A stretch of 64,000 bases of DNA from CALGKJ01 sp049322695. Its GTDB lineage: Bacteria > Bacillota > Clostridia > Lutisporales > Lutisporaceae. The stretch lies in NCBI GenBank assembly GCA_049322695.1, contig JBMORW010000038.1, positions 1 to 64,000 on the forward strand, given 5' to 3'. Shown in pieces: positions 16,506-24,743 of this stretch (the stretch's first letter is position 1; the number at the start of each line of letters is the position of its first letter). A model generated the notes under the pieces. It saw nothing but the letters and a program-made list of their open reading frames with translations, was not told where the DNA came from and ran no database searches. The position numbers and the translations under genes were made by a program.

Positions 16506-17150
16506 TTAATATTTTAGATGAATTTCTTTTTTTCTACTATTGAGAAGTGCTGCCACTAGCTTGATCCCAACAATAATAATATGACCTGCAAGCATTGTAA
16601 TTATACAGCTTATTTTGTAATTAAATGCTTTTTTATCAAAGCTTGGATATACTGATATATCCTGCAGGGCTATATTCGCATTATTAGTCATAAATGCTAT
16701 AACACCACCCAAGGCTGTCCATACCATGCCATAGGCCAAAGCTGTATAAAATGCATCCTGAGCCCCTATTTCAAGCCTTATAATAAGGTTTCTGAATCTG
16801 CTTTTCTTCAGAACATACTGAAATAGCTTATTGAATCTGCCTTTGTTGAGCTTATAGCTTTCATACAGCTTATCAAATTCGAGCAAACTCATTATTTTGC
16901 TTTTTTTCTTAATAAGCTTTCCTTTTTCTCCTGCTTCAAGCTCAGCACTATATCGCAGTCCGGGTCTGAAGCCGTCAAATACCAGCTCCGGAAAAGGAAG
17001 CTCAAGCTTAAACTTGATAACTCCAAACAGTGCTTTAACCTTCACCAGTAATAAATCCTTGTCTTTCTTTTGCAGAGTTTCAGTTTTTAAATGTACCGGT
17101 GTCAGCAGCAGTATTAAGAGGATTATAGCGGTGGTAATCAAAATAATCAT
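16506..17150 (-). CDS. ytfI: YtfI-like membrane protein (DUF2953)
   Basis: 214 residues from the ATG at 17150, chosen for the GGAGGAG six bases upstream rather than the longer frame to 17201. The N-terminal membrane anchor is IILITTAIILLILLLTPV. Then come a beta-rich part (DLLLVKVKALFGVIKFKLEL) and conserved QDAFYTALAYGMVWTALGG with CIITMLAGHIIIVGIKL near the C-terminus, as in DUF2953 proteins. It is upstream of ytfJ, and both are forespore-expressed in Bacillus. The function is unknown; it is possibly a membrane partner of YtfJ. Confidence 0.85.
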   Translation of the reverse strand: MIILITTAIILLILLLTPVHLKTETLQKKDKDLLLVKVKALFGVIKFKLELPFPELVFDGFRPGLRYSAELEAGEKGKLIKKKSKIMSLLEFDKLYESYKLNKGRFNKLFQYVLKKSRFRNLIIRLEIGAQDAFYTALAYGMVWTALGGVIAFMTNNANIALQDISVYPSFDKKAFNYKISCIITMLAGHIIIVGIKLVAALLNSRKKEIHLKY

Positions 17151-17202
17151 TGTTTGCTCCTCCACTACCATGTCTAATACTGTTATTTTTTTCAAAAACA
17201 AT

Positions 17203-17229
17203 AAAAAAATACATAGAATTAACTATGTA
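17203..17229 (-). terminator. Intrinsic terminator of the M50-trpS-scpAB transcript
   Basis: On the minus strand the stem TACATAG/CTATGTA (17210-17229) is followed by TTTTTTTATTG. It is 23 bp past the scpB stop at 17253. Confidence 0.8.
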
Positions 17230-17252
17230 TTTAACTTATTGTATCTATACTG

Positions 17253-17783
17253 TTATAGCTGCTGATCTTCAGTAAGCTCTTTAAGTGGTGGAAGCTCGCT
17301 TATAGATTTCAAGCCAAAAAGCTTAAGAAAGTTATCTGTCGTACAGTATATCATAGGTCTCCCGGGTCCATCCTGCCTGCCTGCCTCAAAGATAAGCTCT
17401 TTTTCCAGCAGCCTGGCTATACTGCTGTCGGACTTTACTCCTCTGATAGCTTCTATCTGCACTCTGGTTATGGGCTGTTTATATGCAATTATGGATAAGG
17501 TCTCCAGTGCTGCCTGTGAAAGTCCCTGGCGTGTCTGCGGTTTTACAAGTCTCTCTATATACTCATAATGCTCCGGTCTTGTACAGAACTGATAGCTGCT
17601 GTTCACTTCTATTATCTGTATACCTCTTTCCTCATCGTTATAATAGTCTATCATTTGATTTATTATTCTTTTAACAGTGGGCTCATCAATGCCAAGTACA
17701 TTAGAAAGCTCCTTTAAAGGTACGGCATCACCTGCAACGTATAAAAGACCTTCAATTATCGATTTGATTTCCTTAATATCCAA
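17253..17783 (-). CDS. scpB: Segregation and condensation protein B
   Basis: 176 residues. The two winged-helix domains of ScpB are visible: IKSIIEGLLYVAGDAVPLKE at the start and SQAALETLSIIAYKQPITRV near 89-108, followed by RGVKSDSSIARLLEKELI. ScpB binds ScpA as a kleisin partner of SMC and helps compact and segregate the chromosome in the cytoplasm. It lies 33 bp after scpA and is the last gene before a terminator. The GRPMIYCTTDNFLKLFGL motif is a strong family signature. Confidence 0.95.
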   Translation of the reverse strand: MDIKEIKSIIEGLLYVAGDAVPLKELSNVLGIDEPTVKRIINQMIDYYNDEERGIQIIEVNSSYQFCTRPEHYEYIERLVKPQTRQGLSQAALETLSIIAYKQPITRVQIEAIRGVKSDSSIARLLEKELIFEAGRQDGPGRPMIYCTTDNFLKLFGLKSISELPPLKELTEDQQL

Positions 17784-17816
17784 TCACAGCTCTCCTCTCC
17801 GGCTACTTTCTAATAA

Positions 17817-18542
17817 TCAGTCCACTCTTCTTTTTATCAATATTTTACCAAAGCTCTTATCCTGCTCCACATGAATATTCTTTTGCTTTATGAGCTCAAG
17901 TACTGCCATAAAAGTTACAATAATCTCATATCTGCTTATATATTCCGAAAACAAATCCTCAAAATAAAAAGCTGGCTTAGCTGTCAAAAGCTTTGATATA
18001 GAAAGAATTTTGTCTTCTATGGTAATAGCATCTCTGTATATTTCTCTAATACTGTTCTTTCTTCTTTTAATACTGCGCAGGAGTATTGCTTCCAAACTGC
18101 TTGTAAGCATGTCCAAAGTGATACCGTTTAATGACGTATAATCCGGTATGTAGTTTTCTATTGGCTCCGGATGCTTGTAAAACACCTTTTCGTAAACCAC
18201 AAGCTTGTCCTTGAGAGTTTCGGAAAACTCCTTATACTTCTTATACTCAATAAGCTTTTGAACAAGCTCTTCTCTAGGGTCAATTTCCTCTGCCTGATTG
18301 TTTTCTTTTTTAGGCTTTGGCAGCAGCATCTTGGATTTAATTTCCAGCAAGGTCGCAGCCATTACAAGAAATTCACTGGCTACCTCAATATCAAACTGCT
18401 GCATCATATGCAGATAATCCAGATACTGCTCTGCTATATCTGCTATTGGTATATCGTATATGTCCACTTCTGCTTTTTCTATAAGATGTAGCAAAAGATC
18501 CAAGGGACCTTCAAAGGCTTGCAGCTTTATATTTATGGGCAT
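17817..18542 (-). CDS. scpA: Segregation and condensation protein A (kleisin)
   Basis: 241 residues. The N-terminal FEGPLDLLLHLIEKAEVDIY (9-28) followed by DIPIADIAEQYLDYL is the ScpA signature that contacts the SMC head. The FLVMAATLLEIKSKMLLP helix and a C-terminal winged helix (FMAVLELIKQKNIHVEQ) are present. ScpA bridges SMC ATPase heads together with ScpB. It is 4 bp after trpS and so co-transcribed with it. Confidence 0.95.
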   Translation of the reverse strand: MPINIKLQAFEGPLDLLLHLIEKAEVDIYDIPIADIAEQYLDYLHMMQQFDIEVASEFLVMAATLLEIKSKMLLPKPKKENNQAEEIDPREELVQKLIEYKKYKEFSETLKDKLVVYEKVFYKHPEPIENYIPDYTSLNGITLDMLTSSLEAILLRSIKRRKNSIREIYRDAITIEDKILSISKLLTAKPAFYFEDLFSEYISRYEIIVTFMAVLELIKQKNIHVEQDKSFGKILIKRRVD

Positions 18543-18546
18543 AGTA

Positions 18547-19539
18547 TTACTCCAATTCCATAAGATTCATTCTGTCTCTGACTTCCCTGATTGTCTCTCT
18601 TGCAGCAGCTCTTGCTTGTTGCGTTCCTGTTTTCAATATATCTGTTATTTTGTTTTTATTGCTCATTAGCTCTTGCCTTTTCTCGTATATCGGAGCCATG
18701 AAGCCTATTACGTTCTCAGCAAGCTTCTTTTTACACTGTACACAGCCCATGCCGCCCTGAATGCAGATCTCACGGATATTTTCATGCTCACCTTCGGTAA
18801 ATACCTTATGAAAAGCATAAACGGAGCATATGTCAGGATGCCCCGGATCATCCTTTCTGATTTTTTCAGGATCTGTTATCATGCTTCTTACTTTTTCTTG
18901 AATAATCTGCGGTGAATCCGACAGTGCTATTGTATTGTCATAGCTTTTGCTCATCTTCCTTCCGTCAAGTCCGGGAAGCAGCTTTATCTGATTCATCCTA
19001 GCCTGAGGCTCAGGAAAGGTCTCTCCATATACATGATTAAACCTTCTTGCAATCTCCCTTGACAGTTCCAAATGCGGCAGCTGGTCTTCGCCAACGGGTA
19101 CTACATGCGCCTTATGAATAAGTATGTCTGCAGCCTGAAGATTTGGATAGCCCAGGAAGCCATAGGTTGCTATGTTCTTCTCTCTAAGCTGTAAAAGCTG
19201 GTCCTTATAGGTCGGACATCTTTCCAGCCACGAAAGAGGTACAGTCATAGATAACAGTAAATGCAGCTCGGCTATCTCCTTGATATTTGACTGCAGAAAA
19301 ATAGTGGACTTTTCAGGATCCAATCCGGCACTCATCCAGTCCACAGCCATCTCTATAATGTTTTCCTTCAAGTCCTTTGTATCTTCATAGCCTGTTGTCA
19401 GAGCATGCCAGTCTACTATCGAAAAGAAGCCTTCATATTCATCCTGAAGCTTCACCCAGTTCTCCAATGCTCCGAAATAATTCCCTAGATGGAGGCTGCC
19501 TGTGGGTCTCATACCGCTCATTATTCTTTTTTTTGTCAT
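18547..19539 (-). CDS. trpS: Tryptophanyl-tRNA synthetase
   Basis: 330 residues, normal for bacterial TrpRS. The class I signatures are GSLHLGNYFGAL (HIGH-like, 14-25) and GRKMSKS (near 194), with the conserved GMRPTG opening and VGEDQLPHLELSREIA. It charges tRNA-Trp using ATP. A CxxC pair (GCVQCKKK, near 273) occurs in a C-terminal insertion and could bind metal. I see no T-box leader; the upstream 13 bp only separates it from the M50 gene, so it is expressed from within an operon. Confidence 0.96.
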   Translation of the reverse strand: MTKKRIMSGMRPTGSLHLGNYFGALENWVKLQDEYEGFFSIVDWHALTTGYEDTKDLKENIIEMAVDWMSAGLDPEKSTIFLQSNIKEIAELHLLLSMTVPLSWLERCPTYKDQLLQLREKNIATYGFLGYPNLQAADILIHKAHVVPVGEDQLPHLELSREIARRFNHVYGETFPEPQARMNQIKLLPGLDGRKMSKSYDNTIALSDSPQIIQEKVRSMITDPEKIRKDDPGHPDICSVYAFHKVFTEGEHENIREICIQGGMGCVQCKKKLAENVIGFMAPIYEKRQELMSNKNKITDILKTGTQQARAAARETIREVRDRMNLMELE

Positions 19540-19552
19540 ATGTGAATCCTCC

Positions 19553-20179
19553 TTAGAAAAATAATCCTACTATCCCGTTTAATGCCATATCTATAACATT
19601 TCTCATGGGCTCCAGTATGAAGCCGGCTATTCCGGTATACAGCAATACTATAAGTATAATATATGAATACTGCTGCATTCTTATCATTTGATATTCATAT
19701 TTGTAAGGTAGAAAGCCGGCTAATATTTTAGAGCCGTCAAGAGGCGGTACAGGAATAAGATTGAATACTCCAAGCCCTATGTTAACCTGATATATAAGAT
19801 TCATTATCAAGTTATAGATTTCATTTTCTATATTAAAAACATAATAAGATATATAAATTATAATCAAAGTAACAAATGCAATAAAGAAATTCATTAAAGG
19901 TCCTGCCAGAGATACAAGTATCATACCCTTTTTTCTTTCCCTGAACATAAGCGGGTTAACAGGCACAGGCTTTGCCCATCCAAAACCGGCCAGCAGTAAT
20001 GCAAGAAAGCCAAGAGGATCCAAGTGCGCAATTGGATTCAGCGTTAGTCTCCCTCTTAATTTTGCTGTATCATCTCCAAGTATATATGCTACATAACCAT
20101 GTGCAAACTCATGAAAAGTCAATCCTATAAGTATACCAGGCAGCATCAAAACCTTTATCATTATATCAAAACCAAACAT
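19553..20179 (-). CDS. Site-2 protease family (M50, YwhC-like) membrane metalloprotease
   Basis: 208 residues from the ATG at 20179, which has GGGAGGAAG just upstream; the longer frame to 20293 has no ribosome site. The zinc motif HEFAH (23-27) lies in the first membrane helix. NLIPVPPLDGSKIL (140-153) supplies the third ligand, Asp148. LNPIAHLDPLG and AGPLMNFFIAF are family hallmarks. It is a plain four-to-six helix site-2 protease without PDZ, likely cleaving membrane-embedded peptides. This family commonly precedes trpS-scpA-scpB in Clostridia, as here. Its substrate is unknown. Confidence 0.88.
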   Translation of the reverse strand: MFGFDIMIKVLMLPGILIGLTFHEFAHGYVAYILGDDTAKLRGRLTLNPIAHLDPLGFLALLLAGFGWAKPVPVNPLMFRERKKGMILVSLAGPLMNFFIAFVTLIIIYISYYVFNIENEIYNLIMNLIYQVNIGLGVFNLIPVPPLDGSKILAGFLPYKYEYQMIRMQQYSYIILIVLLYTGIAGFILEPMRNVIDMALNGIVGLFF

Positions 20180-20267
20180 CCGTCTTCCTCCCAGTCTAAT
20201 TCGTATCCTATATATTTTAATATATTTGCCTGGATTATACAATAATATAAAAGTAAATTTATCTAAT

Positions 20268-20307
20268 ATCGAGAAAAGGTAATGCTCCTGCATTACCTTT
20301 TCTCGAT
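20268..20307. terminator. Long perfect hairpin after dacF
   Basis: An 18-bp perfect inverted repeat with a 4-base loop (20268-20285 and 20290-20307, loop TCCT) starts 5 bp past the dacF stop at 20312. There is no U-run on either side, so it may act as a rho-independent-like stop, an RNA 3'-end protector, or a structure shared by both strands. Confidence 0.55.
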
Positions 20308-20311
20308 TATT

Positions 20312-21487
20312 TTAATTTCCAAACCAGTACTTAAGCGACTTTCTCAAATTATTAATAAAAGAAGCTTTAGTAACATCGCAGTCTGCAACAAGAGGATATT
20401 TTCCATACTCCACATCTCCATTTTTTATAATTACCTCTCCTATTTGCTGACCTTTTGTTACCGGCGCATGTATCATCTCGGGTATATTAAGTACTTTATC
20501 TACTGCCTTTTCTGTGCCTTTCTTAAGAAGCAGAGAAATGTTATCCTTACATACAAGATTTATTTTTTCCTTATCACCCTTTATAACCTTGATTTCACCT
20601 AAAATGTCACCACTTTTTGCAATAGGATGATTGGTATAATTGGCAAAGCCATAATCAAGCAGCTTTCTCGCTTCTCTATTCCTTGTCTTTACATCAGGAG
20701 CACCCAGAATAACGCTTATCAACCTCAGATTATTCTTCTTTGCAGTAACGGCTATACAGAACATAGCTTGGTTTGTAAAGCCTGTTTTTATACCATCCAC
20801 ATCATTATAGAATCTAACCATCTTGTTCTTGTTGACAAGCTCACGCTTAATGTCATTATTCTTTCCTACATTTACTGTTACCATATACTTAGAAATATAA
20901 TCGAATATACCCTTATGCTTCACCAGCTCCTTTGACATGATTCCTATATCATAGGCTGAAGTCACATGACCTTCTATGTGCAGACCATTGGAGTTCATAA
21001 AATTAGTATCATTCATTCCCAGTTCTTTGGCACGCTTATTCATCTGCTTTACAAACTCTTCTTCACTGCCTGATATGTATTCAGCTATTGCTATACAAGC
21101 ATCGTTTGCAGACTCAACAGCGATTCCCAGCAAGAGCTCATGTACTGTTCTGACTTCACCTTCATCAAGTAAAAGCATGGTACCTGTTGTACTTCTGCTT
21201 TCAGCCTGCTTGCTGATTGTCACTTTATCCTGTAAGGTGATTTTTCCAGAATCAATCGCCTCCATCACCATCAGCATGGTCATTACTTTAGTAACACTTG
21301 CAGGCGGCAGCTTTTCATGGGAATTGTTCTCAAGTATTATTTCACCACTATCTGCATCTAGTAATATATATGATTTGCATTTAAGATCCAGTGTATCCGC
21401 AAATACCTGGGTTGTATATATACTGAACATTATTGCCAAGGTAAGAACGATGCAAATAGACCTTCTTATACACTTGCATTTATTCAT
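20312..21487 (-). CDS. dacF: D-alanyl-D-alanine carboxypeptidase DacF
   Basis: 391 residues from the ATG at 21487, seven bases after AGGAGG. A signal peptide spans about 1-30. The S11 active-site motifs are PPASVTKVMTML (Ser64/Lys67), VESANDACIAI (SxN) and DGIKTGFTNQA (KTG). The C-terminal domain ends in an amphipathic helix (FINNLRKSLKYWFGN) of the kind that anchors low-molecular-weight PBPs to the membrane. In Bacillus dacF lies downstream of the purine phosphorylase gene and upstream of spoIIA and is forespore-expressed. The same upstream neighbours are present here, but spoIIA is absent from the position. Confidence 0.9.
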   Translation of the reverse strand: MNKCKCIRRSICIVLTLAIMFSIYTTQVFADTLDLKCKSYILLDADSGEIILENNSHEKLPPASVTKVMTMLMVMEAIDSGKITLQDKVTISKQAESRSTTGTMLLLDEGEVRTVHELLLGIAVESANDACIAIAEYISGSEEEFVKQMNKRAKELGMNDTNFMNSNGLHIEGHVTSAYDIGIMSKELVKHKGIFDYISKYMVTVNVGKNNDIKRELVNKNKMVRFYNDVDGIKTGFTNQAMFCIAVTAKKNNLRLISVILGAPDVKTRNREARKLLDYGFANYTNHPIAKSGDILGEIKVIKGDKEKINLVCKDNISLLLKKGTEKAVDKVLNIPEMIHAPVTKGQQIGEVIIKNGDVEYGKYPLVADCDVTKASFINNLRKSLKYWFGN

Positions 21488-21621
21488 TTGCAATCCTCCT
21501 AACAAATTTTATTTATAAATATTTTAACCTCTATAAGTTACTGTTATCCTTATAAACAAGTGGTGAAAACGTAATAAAAATCCAACTGCTGTTTATTTTA
21601 CTAATTTTGATTTATTGCCAG

Positions 21622-21653
21622 AAAAAAAACACACCTAATACAAAGTGTGTTTT
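21622..21653 (-). terminator. Intrinsic terminator of the nucleoside salvage operon
   Basis: On the minus strand a 9-bp stem (AAAACACAC/GTGTGTTTT, 21626-21653) is followed by additional U residues. It lies 12 bp past the pdp stop at 21666. Confidence 0.75.
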
Positions 21654-21665
21654 AAAAATCGACTT

Positions 21666-22967
21666 TTATTCTATTACTCCATAGATAAAGCTAATTGGAG
21701 CCGGCTCATTTTCGTTGATTACGAACGCATTTTGTGCAACTGCTTCAGCTTCGCTGCAGTTTTCCATGTTTGTATGAAGTATGCATAGAGTATCTCCTAT
21801 GCTTACTTTGTCTCCAACCTTTTTAGCCATTGTAATGCCTGCTGCATAGTCAATCCTGTCTTCCTTGGTTTTACGTCCTGCACCCAGCAGCATAGCTGAA
21901 ATGCCAATCTCTTCGGCATCTATGGAGTTAACATATCCGTTTCCTGTAGCTTTCACTTCAATATGATATTTGGCTTGAGGCAGTAAATCAGTGTTATCAA
22001 CAACCTCAGGATTTCCACCCTGTATCTTTACCAGCTCCTTAAGCTTATTAATTGCCTTGCCTGAGCTTATAAGCTCCTTCATGGCCTTGTAGGCATCATC
22101 ATATTCACTGAAGGCTCCACCCAATACAGCCATATATGAAGCAATTGTAAGAGCTACCTCTGTCTCATCCTCTGATCCGTGTCCTCTAAGCACTTCAATA
22201 GCCTCTCTTATTTCATTTGCATTTCCTACTTCATGGCCCAAGGGCTGATTCATATCTGTTACTACTGCTACGGTTTTTCTGTTCAGCGATTTTCCTATGT
22301 CAACCATAGTTCTAGCCAGCTCTTTTGCATCCTCAATGGATTTCATGAATGCACCTGAGCCTACCTTTACATCCAGTACAATAGCATCTGCTCCAGAAGC
22401 AATCTTCTTACTCATTACCGAGCTGGCAATCAGAGGTATACTGTCAACTGTTGCAGTTACATCTCTTAATGCATATATCTTCTTGTCAGCAGGTGTAAGA
22501 TTTCCGGACTGGCCAGTTATAGCCATTTTATATGTATTAACATTATTTATGAACTCTTCGCTGCTAAGCTCTATCCTGAAGCCTTCAATAGATTCCAGCT
22601 TATCTATGGTCCCTCCGGTATGTCCTAAGCCTCGTCCGCTCATTTTAGCAACAGGTACTCCAAATGAAGCAACCAATGGTATTACAATAAGGCTGATTTT
22701 ATCACCTACTCCGCCTGTTGAATGCTTGTCTACCTTTATGCCCTTTATGGGTGATAAATCTGCCTTATCTCCTGAGTTCACAAATGACATTGTAAGATTT
22801 GCTGTTTCTTCCTTATTCATACCCTTAAAGTATACCGCCATCAAAAATGCCGATATCTGATAGTCAGGTATCTGACCTTTCGTGTAACCCTGTACAATAA
22901 AATCAATCTCTTCTCTTGACAGCTCCAGGCCATTTTTTTTCTTATTTATTAAATCTACAACCCTCAT
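21666..22967 (-). CDS. pdp: Pyrimidine-nucleoside phosphorylase
   Basis: 433 residues, the normal length. The phosphate/nucleoside site is seen as DKHSTGGVGDKISLIVIPLV (80-99) and MSGRGLGHTGGTIDKLESI (near 111). VLDVKVGSGAFMKS and the C-terminal mixed domain (AAGITMAKKVGDKVSIGDTL) are typical. It splits uridine, thymidine and deoxyuridine with phosphate to base plus (deoxy)ribose-1-phosphate. DeoB at 24744 then converts the sugar phosphate to the 5-phosphate. Its ATG overlaps the stop of the upstream phosphorylase (TAATG). Confidence 0.95.
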   Translation of the reverse strand: MRVVDLINKKKNGLELSREEIDFIVQGYTKGQIPDYQISAFLMAVYFKGMNKEETANLTMSFVNSGDKADLSPIKGIKVDKHSTGGVGDKISLIVIPLVASFGVPVAKMSGRGLGHTGGTIDKLESIEGFRIELSSEEFINNVNTYKMAITGQSGNLTPADKKIYALRDVTATVDSIPLIASSVMSKKIASGADAIVLDVKVGSGAFMKSIEDAKELARTMVDIGKSLNRKTVAVVTDMNQPLGHEVGNANEIREAIEVLRGHGSEDETEVALTIASYMAVLGGAFSEYDDAYKAMKELISSGKAINKLKELVKIQGGNPEVVDNTDLLPQAKYHIEVKATGNGYVNSIDAEEIGISAMLLGAGRKTKEDRIDYAAGITMAKKVGDKVSIGDTLCILHTNMENCSEAEAVAQNAFVINENEPAPISFIYGVIE

Positions 22968-23791
22968 TACAACTGCACCTCTTTTATAAAATGCTTGACA
23001 AGCGATACAAATCTGGGCTTTACACTCTCTGCAACCTTGACTATTTCTTCATGAGTAGGTGAAACCAAAGTATCGGGTATGGCCATATCCGTTATACAGG
23101 ATACACCTGCTACCTTTAAGCCGCAGTGCTTTGCAACCACTGTCTCGGGTACGGTTGACATCCCTACTGTATCTGAGCCTATTGTAATTAGCATCCTTAG
23201 CTCCGCCTTTGACAGATAGTTGGGTCCGCTTATTGCACAGTACACGCCCTTTTGGACCTTTTGACCCAGCTTTTCTGCAGTTGCTTCCATAAGTGTAACA
23301 AGCTCCTTGTCGTATACATTGGACATATCAGGAAATCTAGGTCCGAACTCATCAAGATTTGGCCCTATAAGAGGATTATTTCCGAGCATGTTTATATGGT
23401 CTGTTATAATCATTATATCGCCTGCTTTAAAGGAGGGATTAAGTCCGCCGCAGGCATTGCTTACAATAAGAAGCTTAATGCCCAGGAGCTTCATTACTCT
23501 TACCGGAAGAGTCACATCCTGCATAGGATAGCCTTCATAGTAGTGAAAGCGCCCTTGCATTGCAACTACGTTTTTCCCTTCAAGCTTACCTATTAGAAGT
23601 CTTCCGGCGTGACCTACCACTGTAGATACAGGAAACTCAGGTATTTGTGAATACTCTATTACTGTTGGATTCTCTATTTGTTCAGCCAGAGAGCCTAAGC
23701 CGGTTCCAAGTATAATACCTATTTCAGGCTTTATTTCAATTTTACTATTAATATATTCTGCTGCCTTTTCTATTCTTTGCATCAAATTCAT
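22967..23791 (-). CDS. Divergent purine-nucleoside-phosphorylase paralogue
   Basis: 274 residues from the ATG at 23791 (GGGAGGG six bases upstream). The fold and phosphate motifs of trimeric PNPs are kept: GTGLGSLAEQI (29-39), QGRFHYYEGYPMQDV (79-93), SNACGGLNPSFKAGD and GMSTVPE. However, two base-contact residues differ. The canonical GPxxETPAE motif is GPNYLSKAE, so the purine-binding Glu is Leu193. The canonical Asn of CITNMA is Asp235 (CITDMA). The neighbour copy keeps both. I infer a changed substrate, perhaps a 6-aminopurine nucleoside or another ribonucleoside. It lies between the canonical copy and pdp in one operon. Confidence 0.85.
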   Translation of the reverse strand: MNLMQRIEKAAEYINSKIEIKPEIGIILGTGLGSLAEQIENPTVIEYSQIPEFPVSTVVGHAGRLLIGKLEGKNVVAMQGRFHYYEGYPMQDVTLPVRVMKLLGIKLLIVSNACGGLNPSFKAGDIMIITDHINMLGNNPLIGPNLDEFGPRFPDMSNVYDKELVTLMEATAEKLGQKVQKGVYCAISGPNYLSKAELRMLITIGSDTVGMSTVPETVVAKHCGLKVAGVSCITDMAIPDTLVSPTHEEIVKVAESVKPRFVSLVKHFIKEVQL

Positions 23792-23825
23792 TATGAGCCC
23801 TCCCATTGCAAAAATATTGTATATA

Positions 23826-24650
23826 TTAAGCTCTTTCAATAATTGACTTAACAAGCTTTATAAAGCTGGTCTTCACAGCTTCTGCTGTTTCCATTACCTC
23901 GTGATGACTCAAAGGCTGATCAAGTATGCCTGCTGCCATATTGGTTATACAGGATATTCCCATTACCTCAACACCGCAGTGGTTGGCTATTATTACCTCA
24001 GGAACAGTTGACATACCGACGGCGTCTGCTCCAAGCGTCCTAAAAGCTCTTATTTCTGCAGGAGTTTCATAGGTAGGACCTGTCAGATACATATATACAC
24101 CTTCCTGCATAATCATTCCTATTTCCTTTGCACTGCTTCTTGCAATTTCAGACAGTCTCTTTGAATATGCTTGTGACATATCAGGAAATCTTGGACCGAA
24201 CTCTTCAATATTAGGACCTATTAACGGATTATTGCCTGACATATTGATGTGGTCTTTGATAATCATAAGGTCACCGGGCTTGAAGCTTGTATTGACACCG
24301 CCTGCAGCGTTAGTAACTATCAGCTTCGATATTCCCAGTGCCTTCATAACCCAAACAGGAAAAACCGTCTGTTGGATTGCATAGCCTTCGTAGAAGTGGA
24401 ATCTGCCTTGCATAACCGCTACCTTTTTCCCCCTCAAGGTACCGAATATGAATCTGCTTTTATGCCCTTCTACAGTAGACACCGGGAAATTCGGAATATC
24501 ACTGTAGTCAATAATAATTTTGTCTTCGACTTCTTCCCCCATAACCCCTAAGCCTGAACCCAGAATCAAACCTATTTCAGGTACAAAATCGATTTTGCCC
24601 TTTATATAGTCTCTGGCTTCATTAATTTTGCTGATAATGTTTTCCTTCAT
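23826..24650 (-). CDS. punA: Purine nucleoside phosphorylase (canonical)
   Basis: 274 residues. All landmark motifs of the trimeric 6-oxopurine PNP family are intact: GSGLGVMGEE (31-40), QGRFHFYEGYAIQQ, TNAAGGVNTSFKPGD, GPTYETPAEIRAFRTLGADA (191-210; purine-binding Glu195) and CITNMAAGI (Asn237). It converts inosine or guanosine and phosphate to hypoxanthine or guanine and ribose-1-phosphate. It is 93 bp downstream of deoB and 34 bp upstream of a divergent paralogue. The deoB-punA order followed by dacF matches Bacillus drm-pupG-dacF. Confidence 0.95.
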   Translation of the reverse strand: MKENIISKINEARDYIKGKIDFVPEIGLILGSGLGVMGEEVEDKIIIDYSDIPNFPVSTVEGHKSRFIFGTLRGKKVAVMQGRFHFYEGYAIQQTVFPVWVMKALGISKLIVTNAAGGVNTSFKPGDLMIIKDHINMSGNNPLIGPNIEEFGPRFPDMSQAYSKRLSEIARSSAKEIGMIMQEGVYMYLTGPTYETPAEIRAFRTLGADAVGMSTVPEVIIANHCGVEVMGISCITNMAAGILDQPLSHHEVMETAEAVKTSFIKLVKSIIERA

Positions 24651-24743
24651 ACTATACCCCTTCCTGTGTTTGCATGTTATATATTAGTATCAGAAAGCTT
24701 ACATGTTAATAAATAAGCTCCAATACCTAATGACTGACTCTTA

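Noticed and set aside
19540..19552. T-box leader for trpS
   Set aside because: Only 13 bp separate trpS from the M50 gene; no room for a leader, and none is seen before the M50 gene.
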